From Candidatus Arcticimaribacter sp. (GTDB taxonomy: Bacteria > Bacteroidota > Bacteroidia > Flavobacteriales > Flavobacteriaceae), in NCBI GenBank assembly GCA_011526275.1, contig WTJP01000027.1, positions 1 to 21,763 of the forward strand: DNA of 21,763 bases, written 5' to 3'. This document shows positions 13,546-20,168 of this stretch, in pieces; positions within the stretch are counted from its first letter, which is position 1; every line of letters starts with the position of its first letter. Under the pieces are notes generated by a model. The model searched no databases, had not been told where the DNA came from, and was given only the letters and a program-made list of their open reading frames with translations. The position numbers were made by a program, and so were the translations under genes.

Positions 13546-14766
13546 TTAATTTTTCATAAAGGATTTAAAGAACATGCCCCGTAAACTGAAAAGGAATGCC
13601 CAAATTCCTCCTAGGTTGGGTTGGGGTTGTTTTCCTTTCCCCAAGCGCTGAATTTGCAACTCATACCAAGGCAATTCTACGCCTCCAAGTTTGTCTAGAA
13701 AATCAATCCCAATGGTTGGGACAGGAGCTTCAAAACGGCTTTCTTTTTCATCGAAAATATCCTGCGCCAAATTTGGGTACAAGCAAAAGGGTCGCGCCAA
13801 TCCAATTACATCGAGTTTTCCTCCTGCCAGGGCATCTTCCATGACCTTAACCGATCGGAACCCCCCTGTAAGCAGTAAGGGTTTATCGGTAATCTTTCGC
13901 GCTTTTTCGATATAGTCTAAAAAGTAAGCTTCACGCTCAATGGTACTTTGTTTTCGGTTCCCTTTTACCATGGCTGGTTTCTCATAAGTCCCGCCTGAAA
14001 TCTCAATCAAATCAATGCCCTCTCGCGACAAGATTTGAACGACTTCCATCGACTCTTCCTCGGTAAATCCACCGCGTTGAAAATCGGCTGAGTTGATTTT
14101 AATCCCCACGGGATAATCGGGCCCCACTTGATTTCTTATTTCGCGATAGACCTCTAAGACAAAGCGAGCACGGTTCTCCAAAGGTCCTCCCCATTGATCG
14201 GTTCGTGTATTGCTGATGGGCGACAAAAACTGACTCACCAAATACCCATGAGCCCCGTGAATTTGACAACCGGTGAAGCCAGCTTCTTTTAATATGCGCG
14301 CAGAATTCCCAAAGCGTTTGATGATGTCCCAAATCTCCTCTTCGGTCAAAGGGGTGGCCGTGGTAAACATTTTGGAAGCACCTCCCATTTTTAAGGGTAC
14401 GGCAGATGGAGCAACTACTTTTTTATTGATGGAAGCAAAGGCTTGTCGCCCGGGGTGGTTCAATTGCGGCCAAAGGTGAACACCCGTGCCTTCCACTGTT
14501 TTCGCCCATTGCTTTAAGCGTTCAAAATGGGTGTAATCTTCTACCACTACATTGCGCGGCTCGCCCAAGGCTTTAGCATCAACCATTACATTTCCTGTGA
14601 TTAAAAGACCCGGATTCCCTTTCGCCCAAACTGCATAAGCATTGATTAGGGTTTTGGTTGGGGCGTTGCTGTAAGTACCGCAATTTTCACTCATCGCCGA
14701 TTTAGCAATGCGGTTTTTTAGTACAGCCCCACTGGGCAATGTAAAGGGAGAAGCAATTCTTTTCAT
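13546..14766 (-). CDS. Old-Yellow-Enzyme-like NADH:flavin oxidoreductase
   Basis: Translation from ATG 14766 gives 406 residues. A TTG at 14808 in frame would overlap the upstream gene and add 14 poorly conserved residues, so ATG is preferred. The FMN TIM-barrel is evident: SPFTLPSGAVLKNRI at the start, VHLWPQLNHPGRQ near residues 96-108, the OYE signature GCQIHGAHGYLVSQFLSP (His170, His173, Tyr175), and NTRTDQWGGPLENRARF. The enzyme would reduce alkenes conjugated to carbonyl groups using NAD(P)H; physiological substrate unknown. There is no C-terminal FAD/Fe-S domain, so it is the short OYE type rather than a 2,4-dienoyl-CoA reductase. A hydrophobic C-terminal tail (WAFLFSLRGMFFKSF) may associate with the membrane. 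It follows the HupE/UreJ gene by 28 bases. Confidence 0.93.
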   Translation of the reverse strand: MKRIASPFTLPSGAVLKNRIAKSAMSENCGTYSNAPTKTLINAYAVWAKGNPGLLITGNVMVDAKALGEPRNVVVEDYTHFERLKQWAKTVEGTGVHLWPQLNHPGRQAFASINKKVVAPSAVPLKMGGASKMFTTATPLTEEEIWDIIKRFGNSARILKEAGFTGCQIHGAHGYLVSQFLSPISNTRTDQWGGPLENRARFVLEVYREIRNQVGPDYPVGIKINSADFQRGGFTEEESMEVVQILSREGIDLIEISGGTYEKPAMVKGNRKQSTIEREAYFLDYIEKARKITDKPLLLTGGFRSVKVMEDALAGGKLDVIGLARPFCLYPNLAQDIFDEKESRFEAPVPTIGIDFLDKLGGVELPWYELQIQRLGKGKQPQPNLGGIWAFLFSLRGMFFKSFMKN

Positions 14767-14794
14767 AACGTAAATTAAAGTGGAGGGAAGGTAG

Positions 14795-15355
14795 TTAGAT
14801 TCTCTCAACTAACATAGCGACCGCCAACAAGAAAATCGCAAAAGCAGCTCCGCGTTGCCAAACCACCAACACCTTTGGATTGCGCATCGCGATGGTGTGA
14901 ATTACAACTACCCCTAACACAATTAACAGCTGGGCCAGCTCAACACCAATGGCAAAAGAAAAGAGACTTAAAGCAGCCTCGTCTCCGTTAACCATCATCG
15001 CGAAATAACGTCCAAAACCTAAGCCGTGAATCAATCCGAAGAAAAAGGTCAAGGCACTAGAAAAGGCATTTCGGTTGGGTTGAAAATTCAACAGCACGGG
15101 CAAACAACTCAGCCCAATGGTGATGGGGATGAGCAACTCTATCCAATAGCTTGAAAAACGGAAGCCAACATAGTAATTCCCAATTAAGGAAAGACTGTGC
15201 CCCAAGGTGAAAAGGGTCACCCACCAGAGCAATCTTTTCCACTGCTTCCAGCCAAAGGGCAGGCAAAGCGCTATGATAAAATAAAAGTGATCGAGTCCGT
15301 TAATGTCAGTAACATGATCAAAACCCAACTGAATGTAAAATAGGAGCGTTTCCAT
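14795..15355 (-). CDS. HupE/UreJ family membrane protein
   Basis: The 186-residue membrane protein has about six helices. It begins with the family motif containing His14, Asp18, Asp22 and His23 (FDHVTDINGLDH); further conserved polar residues within membrane segments are His53 (TLGHSLSL), His110 (FGLIHGLGF) and Glu139 (GVELAQ). HupE and UreJ are known as nickel (or cobalt) permeases near hydrogenase and urease genes; neither enzyme is encoded here, so nickel uptake is only a family-based guess. Its ATG overlaps the stop of the TerB-DnaJ gene by one base (TAATGG), pointing to coupled translation. Confidence 0.9.
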   Translation of the reverse strand: METLLFYIQLGFDHVTDINGLDHFYFIIALCLPFGWKQWKRLLWWVTLFTLGHSLSLIGNYYVGFRFSSYWIELLIPITIGLSCLPVLLNFQPNRNAFSSALTFFFGLIHGLGFGRYFAMMVNGDEAALSLFSFAIGVELAQLLIVLGVVVIHTIAMRNPKVLVVWQRGAAFAIFLLAVAMLVERI

Positions 15356-16083
15356 TATAGTCCGCGTTCTTTTTGAATGGTTTCATAAGCCGCTTGCACC
15401 TGTTGGAACTTCTCTTGGGCTCCTTTTTTTAGGGCTGGGTCTTTGGCTTGAATTTTGTCTGGATGGTATTTTTTGGCCATAGTGCGGTAGGCTTTTTTTA
15501 CCTCAGCATCGGTTGCATTAGGGGTGATTTCCAAAATCTTGTAGGCATTGTCGGCCGATTTTACGAACATGGCCTTAACGCTTTCAAAATCGATATTCCG
15601 CAATTGTAAAGCCGCTGCAATTTGTTGGATTTTTTCAATCTCAACTGAGGCTATATGTCCGTCGGCGTTGGCAATCCCAAAGAGAAAATGCACAATTTGC
15701 AAGCGCGTTTCATAGCGGGCGCCTTGAACAAATAAACGGGTGAGTTCGCCTAAGTTTTGATTCTTTTTATTGACCTCGTTGTTGAACTTAGTGAAAATAG
15801 AGGATGCGTATTCTTCCCCGTAGTTGGCAATAAAATAATTCCGCACAAACCGCAGTTCTCGATCATCGACTTTCCCATCGGCCTTTATCACGATCGCAGC
15901 CAGCGAAAGTAAGTTGAGCTGAACCTGTTCTGTTCGCATGCGCTGAAATTGAACATTTCCAAAAGGATTCTTGGGCTGCTGTTGGAATAATTGCTCGAGG
16001 ACACTCCCCAAAAAGTAGCCTAGAATGGCGCCGCCAAAGCGAAAATATGTGTAGCCCAAAAGGGCCGTTATCCATTTAATCAT
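15355..16083 (-). CDS. TerB-like / DnaJ-domain membrane-anchored co-chaperone (DjlA-like)
   Basis: From ATG 16083 the product has 242 residues. Starting further upstream would pass through the promoter box at 16104-16111, so ATG 16083 is favoured. It starts with a Gly-containing hydrophobic segment (about 5-33, GGAILGYFLGSVLEQLF), followed by a TerB-like helical domain (about 50-160) with the acidic repeats IKADGKVDDRE and ANADGHIASVE. A C-terminal J domain (about 178-242) carries the intact HPD motif at 207-209 (KKYHPDK). The order membrane segment, TerB, J domain is that of DjlA, which stimulates DnaK at the inner membrane. It heads a minus-strand run including the HupE/UreJ and flavoenzyme genes and has its own promoter, divergent from the bacilliredoxin gene. 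Confidence 0.92.
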   Translation of the reverse strand: MIKWITALLGYTYFRFGGAILGYFLGSVLEQLFQQQPKNPFGNVQFQRMRTEQVQLNLLSLAAIVIKADGKVDDRELRFVRNYFIANYGEEYASSIFTKFNNEVNKKNQNLGELTRLFVQGARYETRLQIVHFLFGIANADGHIASVEIEKIQQIAAALQLRNIDFESVKAMFVKSADNAYKILEITPNATDAEVKKAYRTMAKKYHPDKIQAKDPALKKGAQEKFQQVQAAYETIQKERGL

Positions 16084-16103
16084 GCTCAAAATGATTCTTC
16101 GAA

Positions 16104-16135
16104 CAAAGATAACTTTAACTTTATATTGAGACCAA
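16104..16135 (-). promoter_or_regulatory. Promoter of the TerB-DnaJ gene
   Basis: On the minus strand a TTG (16135-16133) is followed after 21 bases by TATCTTTG (16111-16104), a perfect -7 octamer. Transcription would begin near 16100, leaving a leader of about 17 bases before ATG 16083. It mirrors the plus-strand promoter at 16163-16170. Confidence 0.6.
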
Positions 16136-16162
16136 GTAGCGGGCAAAAATGAGAAAACTCGT

Positions 16163-16170
16163 TATCTTTG
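16163..16170 (+). promoter_or_regulatory. -7 promoter element of the bacilliredoxin gene
   Basis: TATCTTTG matches TAnnTTTG exactly and ends 20 bases before ATG 16191. This decides the gene start, because the in-frame ATG at 16149 lies upstream of the expected transcription start. A -33 TTG at correct spacing is not obvious. Confidence 0.55.
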
Positions 16171-16190
16171 TGACAGCAAAAAAAACACCT

Positions 16191-16601
16191 ATGTATCCAC
16201 AAGAAATAGTACAACCCATGCGCGACGAATTAACTGCCGTTGGGTTTAAGCAGATCAATGATGTTGAACAAGTTGAAGCGGAAATCAATGCCAGTGGAAC
16301 CACCTTGGTTGTGGTGAACTCAATTTGTGGTTGTGCCGCAGCTAACGCACGTCCAGGCGTACGTTTTTCACTCGATAACGAAAAGGTTCCCAGCAATCTT
16401 GTGACCGTTTTTGCAGGAGTTGACCGTGAAGCGACCGATGCTGCACGTGCACTTATGGTGCCTTTTCCTCCCTCTTCCCCTTCCATGGCTTTGTTTAAGG
16501 ACGGAGAATTGGTGCATATGCTAGAGCGTCATCATATTGAAGGTAGAAATGCCGATATGATTGCGGAAAACCTCCGCGCTGCCTTCAACGAGCACTGTTA
16601 A
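16191..16601 (+). CDS. BrxA/BrxB family bacilliredoxin (YphP/YqiW type)
   Basis: Translation from ATG 16191 gives 136 residues starting MYPQEIVQPMRDELTAVGF, the usual family N-terminus. The active site is CGC (Cys46-Gly-Cys48) in VVVNSICGCAAANARPGV, the hallmark of YphP/YqiW bacilliredoxins, and the protein ends with Cys136. SSPSMALFKDGELVHML and RHHIEGR are further conserved blocks. In Firmicutes these proteins remove bacillithiol from oxidised proteins; Bacteroidota that carry them usually make bacillithiol, but no bsh genes are in this window. It has its own promoter and is followed 10 bases later by the acyltransferase gene. Confidence 0.94.
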   Translation: MYPQEIVQPMRDELTAVGFKQINDVEQVEAEINASGTTLVVVNSICGCAAANARPGVRFSLDNEKVPSNLVTVFAGVDREATDAARALMVPFPPSSPSMALFKDGELVHMLERHHIEGRNADMIAENLRAAFNEHC

Positions 16602-16611
16602 GCCCTTTTTG

Positions 16612-17349
16612 GTGCGGAAGTTAATCGCATATCCCTTTTCTGTTGTTTACTACTTTTTCTTTAGTAGTGCCCTGTTGATTTTCCACCCCTTGCAAGTCAT
16701 TGCGCTTCGTCTTGGGGGTTGGCCGGTGCAAAAGGCTGTGGTTGATTTTCTGAATTTTCTTTTATTGCGCTGCCTCAACCTTTTAGGAAATCGGGTGAAA
16801 GTGCATTTTGAAGCGAAGGATTTCCCGCAAGACCGCACGCTAATCTTTGCTTCAAATCATCAAAGCACCTACGACATTCCCCCGTTAATTTGGTATTTAC
16901 GCCGCTACTCTCCGCGTTTTGTCGCTAAAAAAGAACTGGGGAAAGGATTGCCCAGCATCTCTTTTCATTTACGCGAAGGAGGCAATGTACTCATCGACCG
17001 AAAAGACCCCGTAGGCTCTCTAGAGGCCATCGCTAAATTTGCACAGCGGGTTTACGAAAAAAGATGGTCGGTTATTATTTTTCCTGAAGGTACCCGCACC
17101 CGAAATGGACAGCCCAAAAAATTCCAACGCGGGGGCTTAACAACCCTATTACAGCAGCTGCCTGATGCTTTACTCGTTCCCATAAGCATTTCACATTCAT
17201 GGAAACTCGCCCAATGGAATTATTTCCCCATGCCCGTAGGGGTTCAACTAGAAGTGCGTATTCAAAAGCCCATTGATCCAAGGGAATTCACGCAAGAAGA
17301 GGCCCTCGATCTTCTGGAAGAGGCAGTAAAGAAAGAGATTAGAAATTAG
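16612..17349 (+). CDS. plsC: 1-acyl-sn-glycerol-3-phosphate acyltransferase (PlsC family)
   Basis: The protein transfers an acyl chain to lysophosphatidic acid in phospholipid synthesis. Motif I is His83 to Asp88 (NHQSTYD), motif III is residues 157-162 (FPEGTR), and a membrane-associating N-terminus of hydrophobic residues covers about 5-35. Translation from GTG 16612 gives 245 residues with the N-terminus (V/M)RKLIAYPFSVVYY expected in flavobacterial homologues; a TTG at 16609 is the only close alternative, and no ATG is available before the core. A start at 16561 would overlap the bacilliredoxin gene. It begins 10 bases after bacilliredoxin and its end overlaps the convergent enoyl-CoA hydratase gene by 11 bases. 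Confidence 0.92.
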   Translation: MRKLIAYPFSVVYYFFFSSALLIFHPLQVIALRLGGWPVQKAVVDFLNFLLLRCLNLLGNRVKVHFEAKDFPQDRTLIFASNHQSTYDIPPLIWYLRRYSPRFVAKKELGKGLPSISFHLREGGNVLIDRKDPVGSLEAIAKFAQRVYEKRWSVIIFPEGTRTRNGQPKKFQRGGLTTLLQQLPDALLVPISISHSWKLAQWNYFPMPVGVQLEVRIQKPIDPREFTQEEALDLLEEAVKKEIRN

Positions 17350-18112
17350 CCTTTCGCTTCCCTAAAAAGGCTTGGGTACCCTCGATAAATTCAGGATGGC
17401 CAAAACAGGCACCAAAGCGTTTAATTTCTTCCGAAAAACCATCGACTCCTTCTGCATAGCCACTGGCCACTGCTTTTAGTGCTTGCGCAACCGCATTGGG
17501 AGAGTTCTGCATGATCTTTTCGGCTAAACTCGCCGCAGTGGCAAGCAAGTCTTCTTGGGCAACCACTTGGGTCACTAATCCGGTTTGTAGAGCTTCTTCG
17601 GCATTCATCATTCGCCCAGTGATGATCAATTCAGTGGCGCGACCTCGGCCAATGAGTTGTGGTAATCGCTGCGTTCCGCCATAACCGGGAATTACCCCCA
17701 AAGAGGTTTCAGGAAGACCCATTTTAGCATTACTAGAAGCAATGCGCACATGGCAAGAAAGCGCTAGTTCAAGGCCACCACCCAAAGCAAAACCGTTGAT
17801 AGCCGCAATAACGGGCTTTTGCGTTTTGGCGATTAAATCAAATACTTTTTCATGCCCTTGGCGCGAGAGGGCTTCCCCTTCGGCCGCATCAAATTCAGCG
17901 AATTCTGAAATATCAGCTCCAGCTACAAAAGCTTTTTCTCCACTTCCAGTGAGGACAATTACCCGCACGTTTTCATCTTCATTCAACGCGAGAAACAAAC
18001 TGTTTAGTTCTGCCAAAACAGCTTGATTTAAGGCATTGAGCTTTTTAGGGCGGTTGATGCTTACCCAAGCGATTTTATCTTGTTTTTCAAGCAATAAATG
18101 ATCAAGTGTCAT
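17339..18112 (-). CDS. Enoyl-CoA hydratase/isomerase (crotonase) family protein
   Basis: The 257-residue protein is a full-length crotonase. The oxyanion-hole segments are FVAGADISEF (about 62-71) and INGFALGGGLELALSC (about 105-120). The two catalytic glutamates of true enoyl-CoA hydratases are both present: Glu115 (GGGLE) and Glu135 (GLPETSLGVIPGYGGTQRL). It would add water to trans-2-enoyl-CoA in fatty-acid or amino-acid breakdown. Its ATG lies 11 bases inside the end of the histidine kinase gene in another frame, so the two are translated from one message. The 3' end overlaps plsC. Confidence 0.94.
   Translation of the reverse strand: MTLDHLLLEKQDKIAWVSINRPKKLNALNQAVLAELNSLFLALNEDENVRVIVLTGSGEKAFVAGADISEFAEFDAAEGEALSRQGHEKVFDLIAKTQKPVIAAINGFALGGGLELALSCHVRIASSNAKMGLPETSLGVIPGYGGTQRLPQLIGRGRATELIITGRMMNAEEALQTGLVTQVVAQEDLLATAASLAEKIMQNSPNAVAQALKAVASGYAEGVDGFSEEIKRFGACFGHPEFIEGTQAFLGKRKANF
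17348..17372. terminator. Possible weak bidirectional terminator at the plsC / enoyl-CoA hydratase junction
   Basis: A 7-bp inverted repeat AGCCTTT / AAAGGCT (17348-17354 with 17366-17372) with an 11-base loop sits across the plsC stop, inside the 3' coding end of the hydratase. No T-run follows on either strand, so it is only a candidate. Confidence 0.25.
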
Positions 18113-19568
18113 GCGGTCTTATTTTGTAGAGTTGAATATAAAAAAGGGTTCCCTCGTTTGGTGTAGAACGAAAGTCGATGGTCCCGTTGAGGGAGTCGAT
18201 GATGTTTTTAACGATGGCTAGACCCAAGCCCATACCGGTGGTTTTGGTGGTAAACTTTGGTTCGAACACCTTGGGAATATCTTCTTCTGCTATCCCCGTT
18301 CCGTTGTCCTTGATTTGAACTTCCAACCAATCTTCGGTTGGAATTAAGCTCAACTGAATTTTTGGTTCGCGATCATTGGGAATGGCTTGTAAGGCGTTTT
18401 GAATTAGGTTGGTCATTACCCTTATCCACTGGGTGCGGTCAATGGGCCAAAGCACCGGGGCATCAGGAAAGTTGATTTCAAAACAGGAGGGGTCGAAAAT
18501 TTCGGTTGCACGACGCGTTATTTCGGCGATATCTTCTTCCGTTATCTTGGGTTGAGGCAAGGTAGCGAAGTCTGAAAAAGCGCTGGCTACATTGCTCATG
18601 GTATCGATTTGCTGAATGATGGAGGTGGAAAAATCATTGAGTTTTTCCAAGCTGTTTTCATCAGAAGGGTCAAAGCGTTGCTGAAAACTCTGAACCGTTA
18701 AACGCATGGGAGTCAGTGGATTTTTAATTTCGTGCGCCACCTGTTTGGCCATTTCTTGCCAGGCTTGTTCCCGCTCGCTTCGGGCCAATTTTTCTGCACT
18801 GTCTTCCAAGGCATCGAGCATGCGGTTATAAGAATTGGCTAAACTATCGAGCTCTTTACTTGCATAGTCTAGGGTGATGCGTTCATTCCCGCGCAACAAG
18901 CCTGTTCGCTCTATGGTGGCCCGCAAAGTTTCTATGGGTTGGGTAATGAATCCCGACAAGAGAAAAGCAAAAGAGAAGGTAATGATCATCATCAACAAAG
19001 AGATTTGATACACCCGCGTTAAAAAGGTGTTCAATTCTGTCGTGCTGAAGGAAATGTCTTCGAAATAGGGGAAATACAAGATCACATAGGGCAGTCCATT
19101 ATCATCGACCAAGGCACTGTAGGAAGATTGAAATTTCCCGCGTTCCTCGTTGTTTTGATCTGCCAAGCGCAATTCGGGATCATCGAAAAGTTGCTTTCGC
19201 AATTGTTCTGGAAGACGATAATTATCTGGTTCGTCGTTGGTCTCGGCATAGGAATAAAAGAGCGGTGCTCCTTCTAAATCGAACAAGGCAAACTCTACCT
19301 TGTGTATTGCGGCAATGGAAGCGAATTCCTGCTGATAATAGGCTTCTCTATCGCGAATGGAATGGAAAGCAGAATCGCGGCGCAACAAATAGCTCAAGTG
19401 TGTGCGCACCTGTGTTTCCTTTCGAATTAAACGCCTTAGGTTGTAATCTTCACTTTGTGCATTGTATTGAAGATAGGAAGCAAAAAGAATGAGCAACAAA
19501 GAGAAAATCGTTAGCACAATCATAGAGAAAAAGATGCGCGAACGCAGGGAAACTTTGTTTTGGCTCAT
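18102..19568 (-). CDS. NtrY-like membrane sensor histidine kinase
   Basis: The 488-residue protein has two membrane helices (about 12-32 and 188-209) enclosing a periplasmic sensor region of about 155 residues. A HAMP domain follows (about 207-260), then the phosphoacceptor helix with His279 (AKQVAHEIKNPLTPMRLTVQ), and an ATPase domain with N box (NLIQNALQA, about 387), G1 (DNGTGI, about 421), F box (FEPKFTTK) and G2 (GMGLGLAI, about 445). HEIKNPLTPMRL is the form seen in NtrY-type kinases. No response regulator is encoded nearby, so its partner lies elsewhere. It starts 3 bases after the HemJ-type gene and ends inside the start of the hydratase gene, so it belongs to the same message. The signal sensed is unknown. 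Confidence 0.95.
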   Translation of the reverse strand: MSQNKVSLRSRIFFSMIVLTIFSLLLILFASYLQYNAQSEDYNLRRLIRKETQVRTHLSYLLRRDSAFHSIRDREAYYQQEFASIAAIHKVEFALFDLEGAPLFYSYAETNDEPDNYRLPEQLRKQLFDDPELRLADQNNEERGKFQSSYSALVDDNGLPYVILYFPYFEDISFSTTELNTFLTRVYQISLLMMIITFSFAFLLSGFITQPIETLRATIERTGLLRGNERITLDYASKELDSLANSYNRMLDALEDSAEKLARSEREQAWQEMAKQVAHEIKNPLTPMRLTVQSFQQRFDPSDENSLEKLNDFSTSIIQQIDTMSNVASAFSDFATLPQPKITEEDIAEITRRATEIFDPSCFEINFPDAPVLWPIDRTQWIRVMTNLIQNALQAIPNDREPKIQLSLIPTEDWLEVQIKDNGTGIAEEDIPKVFEPKFTTKTTGMGLGLAIVKNIIDSLNGTIDFRSTPNEGTLFYIQLYKIRPHDT

Positions 19569-19571
19569 GGC

Positions 19572-20114
19572 TTAATCTTTACGTACTTTTTGATATAGCT
19601 TGATGCCTAACATCAACATGACGGCCAATCCTACCAATGCAAGCACCCCAAAAATCCAATGAAAACTACTTTTTAGGATAACGAGAAAGACAATGGAGAA
19701 TAAAAGGATGGTCGCCCCTTCGTTCCAAATGCGCATAAAAAGGGAAGAATACCCAATTTCATCTTGTTGGAAAGCCTTGAAGATGCGGTGGGTTTTGTAG
19801 TGGTAAAAAAACAAAAGTGCCACGAAAAATAACTTGATGTGCATCCAGTCTTGCAACAGCCAAGAGGGAATGATGTAAAGTAAAAGCAAGGCAAAAAACG
19901 TGGCCAGTATAGCCGAGGGCCAAGTGATGATGTACCACAAACGCTTCGCCATCAATTTCATTTGTGCCCCGAGAATCTCGCGCTCTGGACTTCCTTTTTG
20001 ATGGGCTTCAATGTGGTAAATAAACAAACGGGGAATATAGAACAAGCCCGCAAACCAAGTGATCACAAAAATTAGGTGTAAGGCTTTGATGTAATTGTAA
20101 TATGGGTCTAACAT
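19572..20114 (-). CDS. hemJ: HemJ-type protoporphyrinogen IX oxidase (CopD-like / UPF0093 membrane protein)
   Basis: The 180-residue membrane protein has about four helices. The first carries the HemJ hallmark: Lys10, His13 (YIKALHLIFVITWFAG), then FYIPRLFIYHIEA with Arg29 and His34. A second conserved block is MKLMAKRLWYIITWPS. HemJ oxidises protoporphyrinogen IX to protoporphyrin IX, one step before ferrochelatase. The partial ferrochelatase gene upstream on the same strand, with only a MATE gene between, strongly supports a heme role over copper transport. A possible -7 element (TACTTTTA on the minus strand, 20137-20144) lies 22 bases upstream, so it may have a second promoter besides the hemH message. 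Confidence 0.85.
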   Translation of the reverse strand: MLDPYYNYIKALHLIFVITWFAGLFYIPRLFIYHIEAHQKGSPEREILGAQMKLMAKRLWYIITWPSAILATFFALLLLYIIPSWLLQDWMHIKLFFVALLFFYHYKTHRIFKAFQQDEIGYSSLFMRIWNEGATILLFSIVFLVILKSSFHWIFGVLALVGLAVMLMLGIKLYQKVRKD

Positions 20115-20136
20115 TCCGCAGTGTAAAATTTCATTT

Positions 20137-20144
20137 TAAAAGTA
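20137..20144 (-). promoter_or_regulatory. Possible -7 element of the HemJ-type gene
   Basis: The minus strand reads TACTTTTA, one base off TAnnTTTG, 22 bases before ATG 20114 in the 54-base gap after the MATE gene. No -33 TTG is seen at normal spacing. Confidence 0.25.
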
Positions 20145-20168
20145 CAAAAAAAGAGGCGGCACTGAAGC

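Noticed and set aside
14767..14808. TTG start at 14808 for the flavoenzyme
   Set aside because: It overlaps the upstream HupE/UreJ gene and adds residues not expected for the OYE fold; ATG 14766 fits.
16084..16146. Upstream start for the TerB-DnaJ gene
   Set aside because: The extension runs through a perfect -7 promoter box, so it would not be in the mRNA.
16149..16190. ATG 16149 as start of the bacilliredoxin
   Set aside because: A perfect -7 box at 16163-16170 puts the transcription start downstream of it, and MYPQEI at 16191 is the usual family N-terminus.
20115..20168. Terminator after the MATE gene
   Set aside because: There is a T-run on the minus strand but no stem before it; only a 5-base repeat with a large loop was found.
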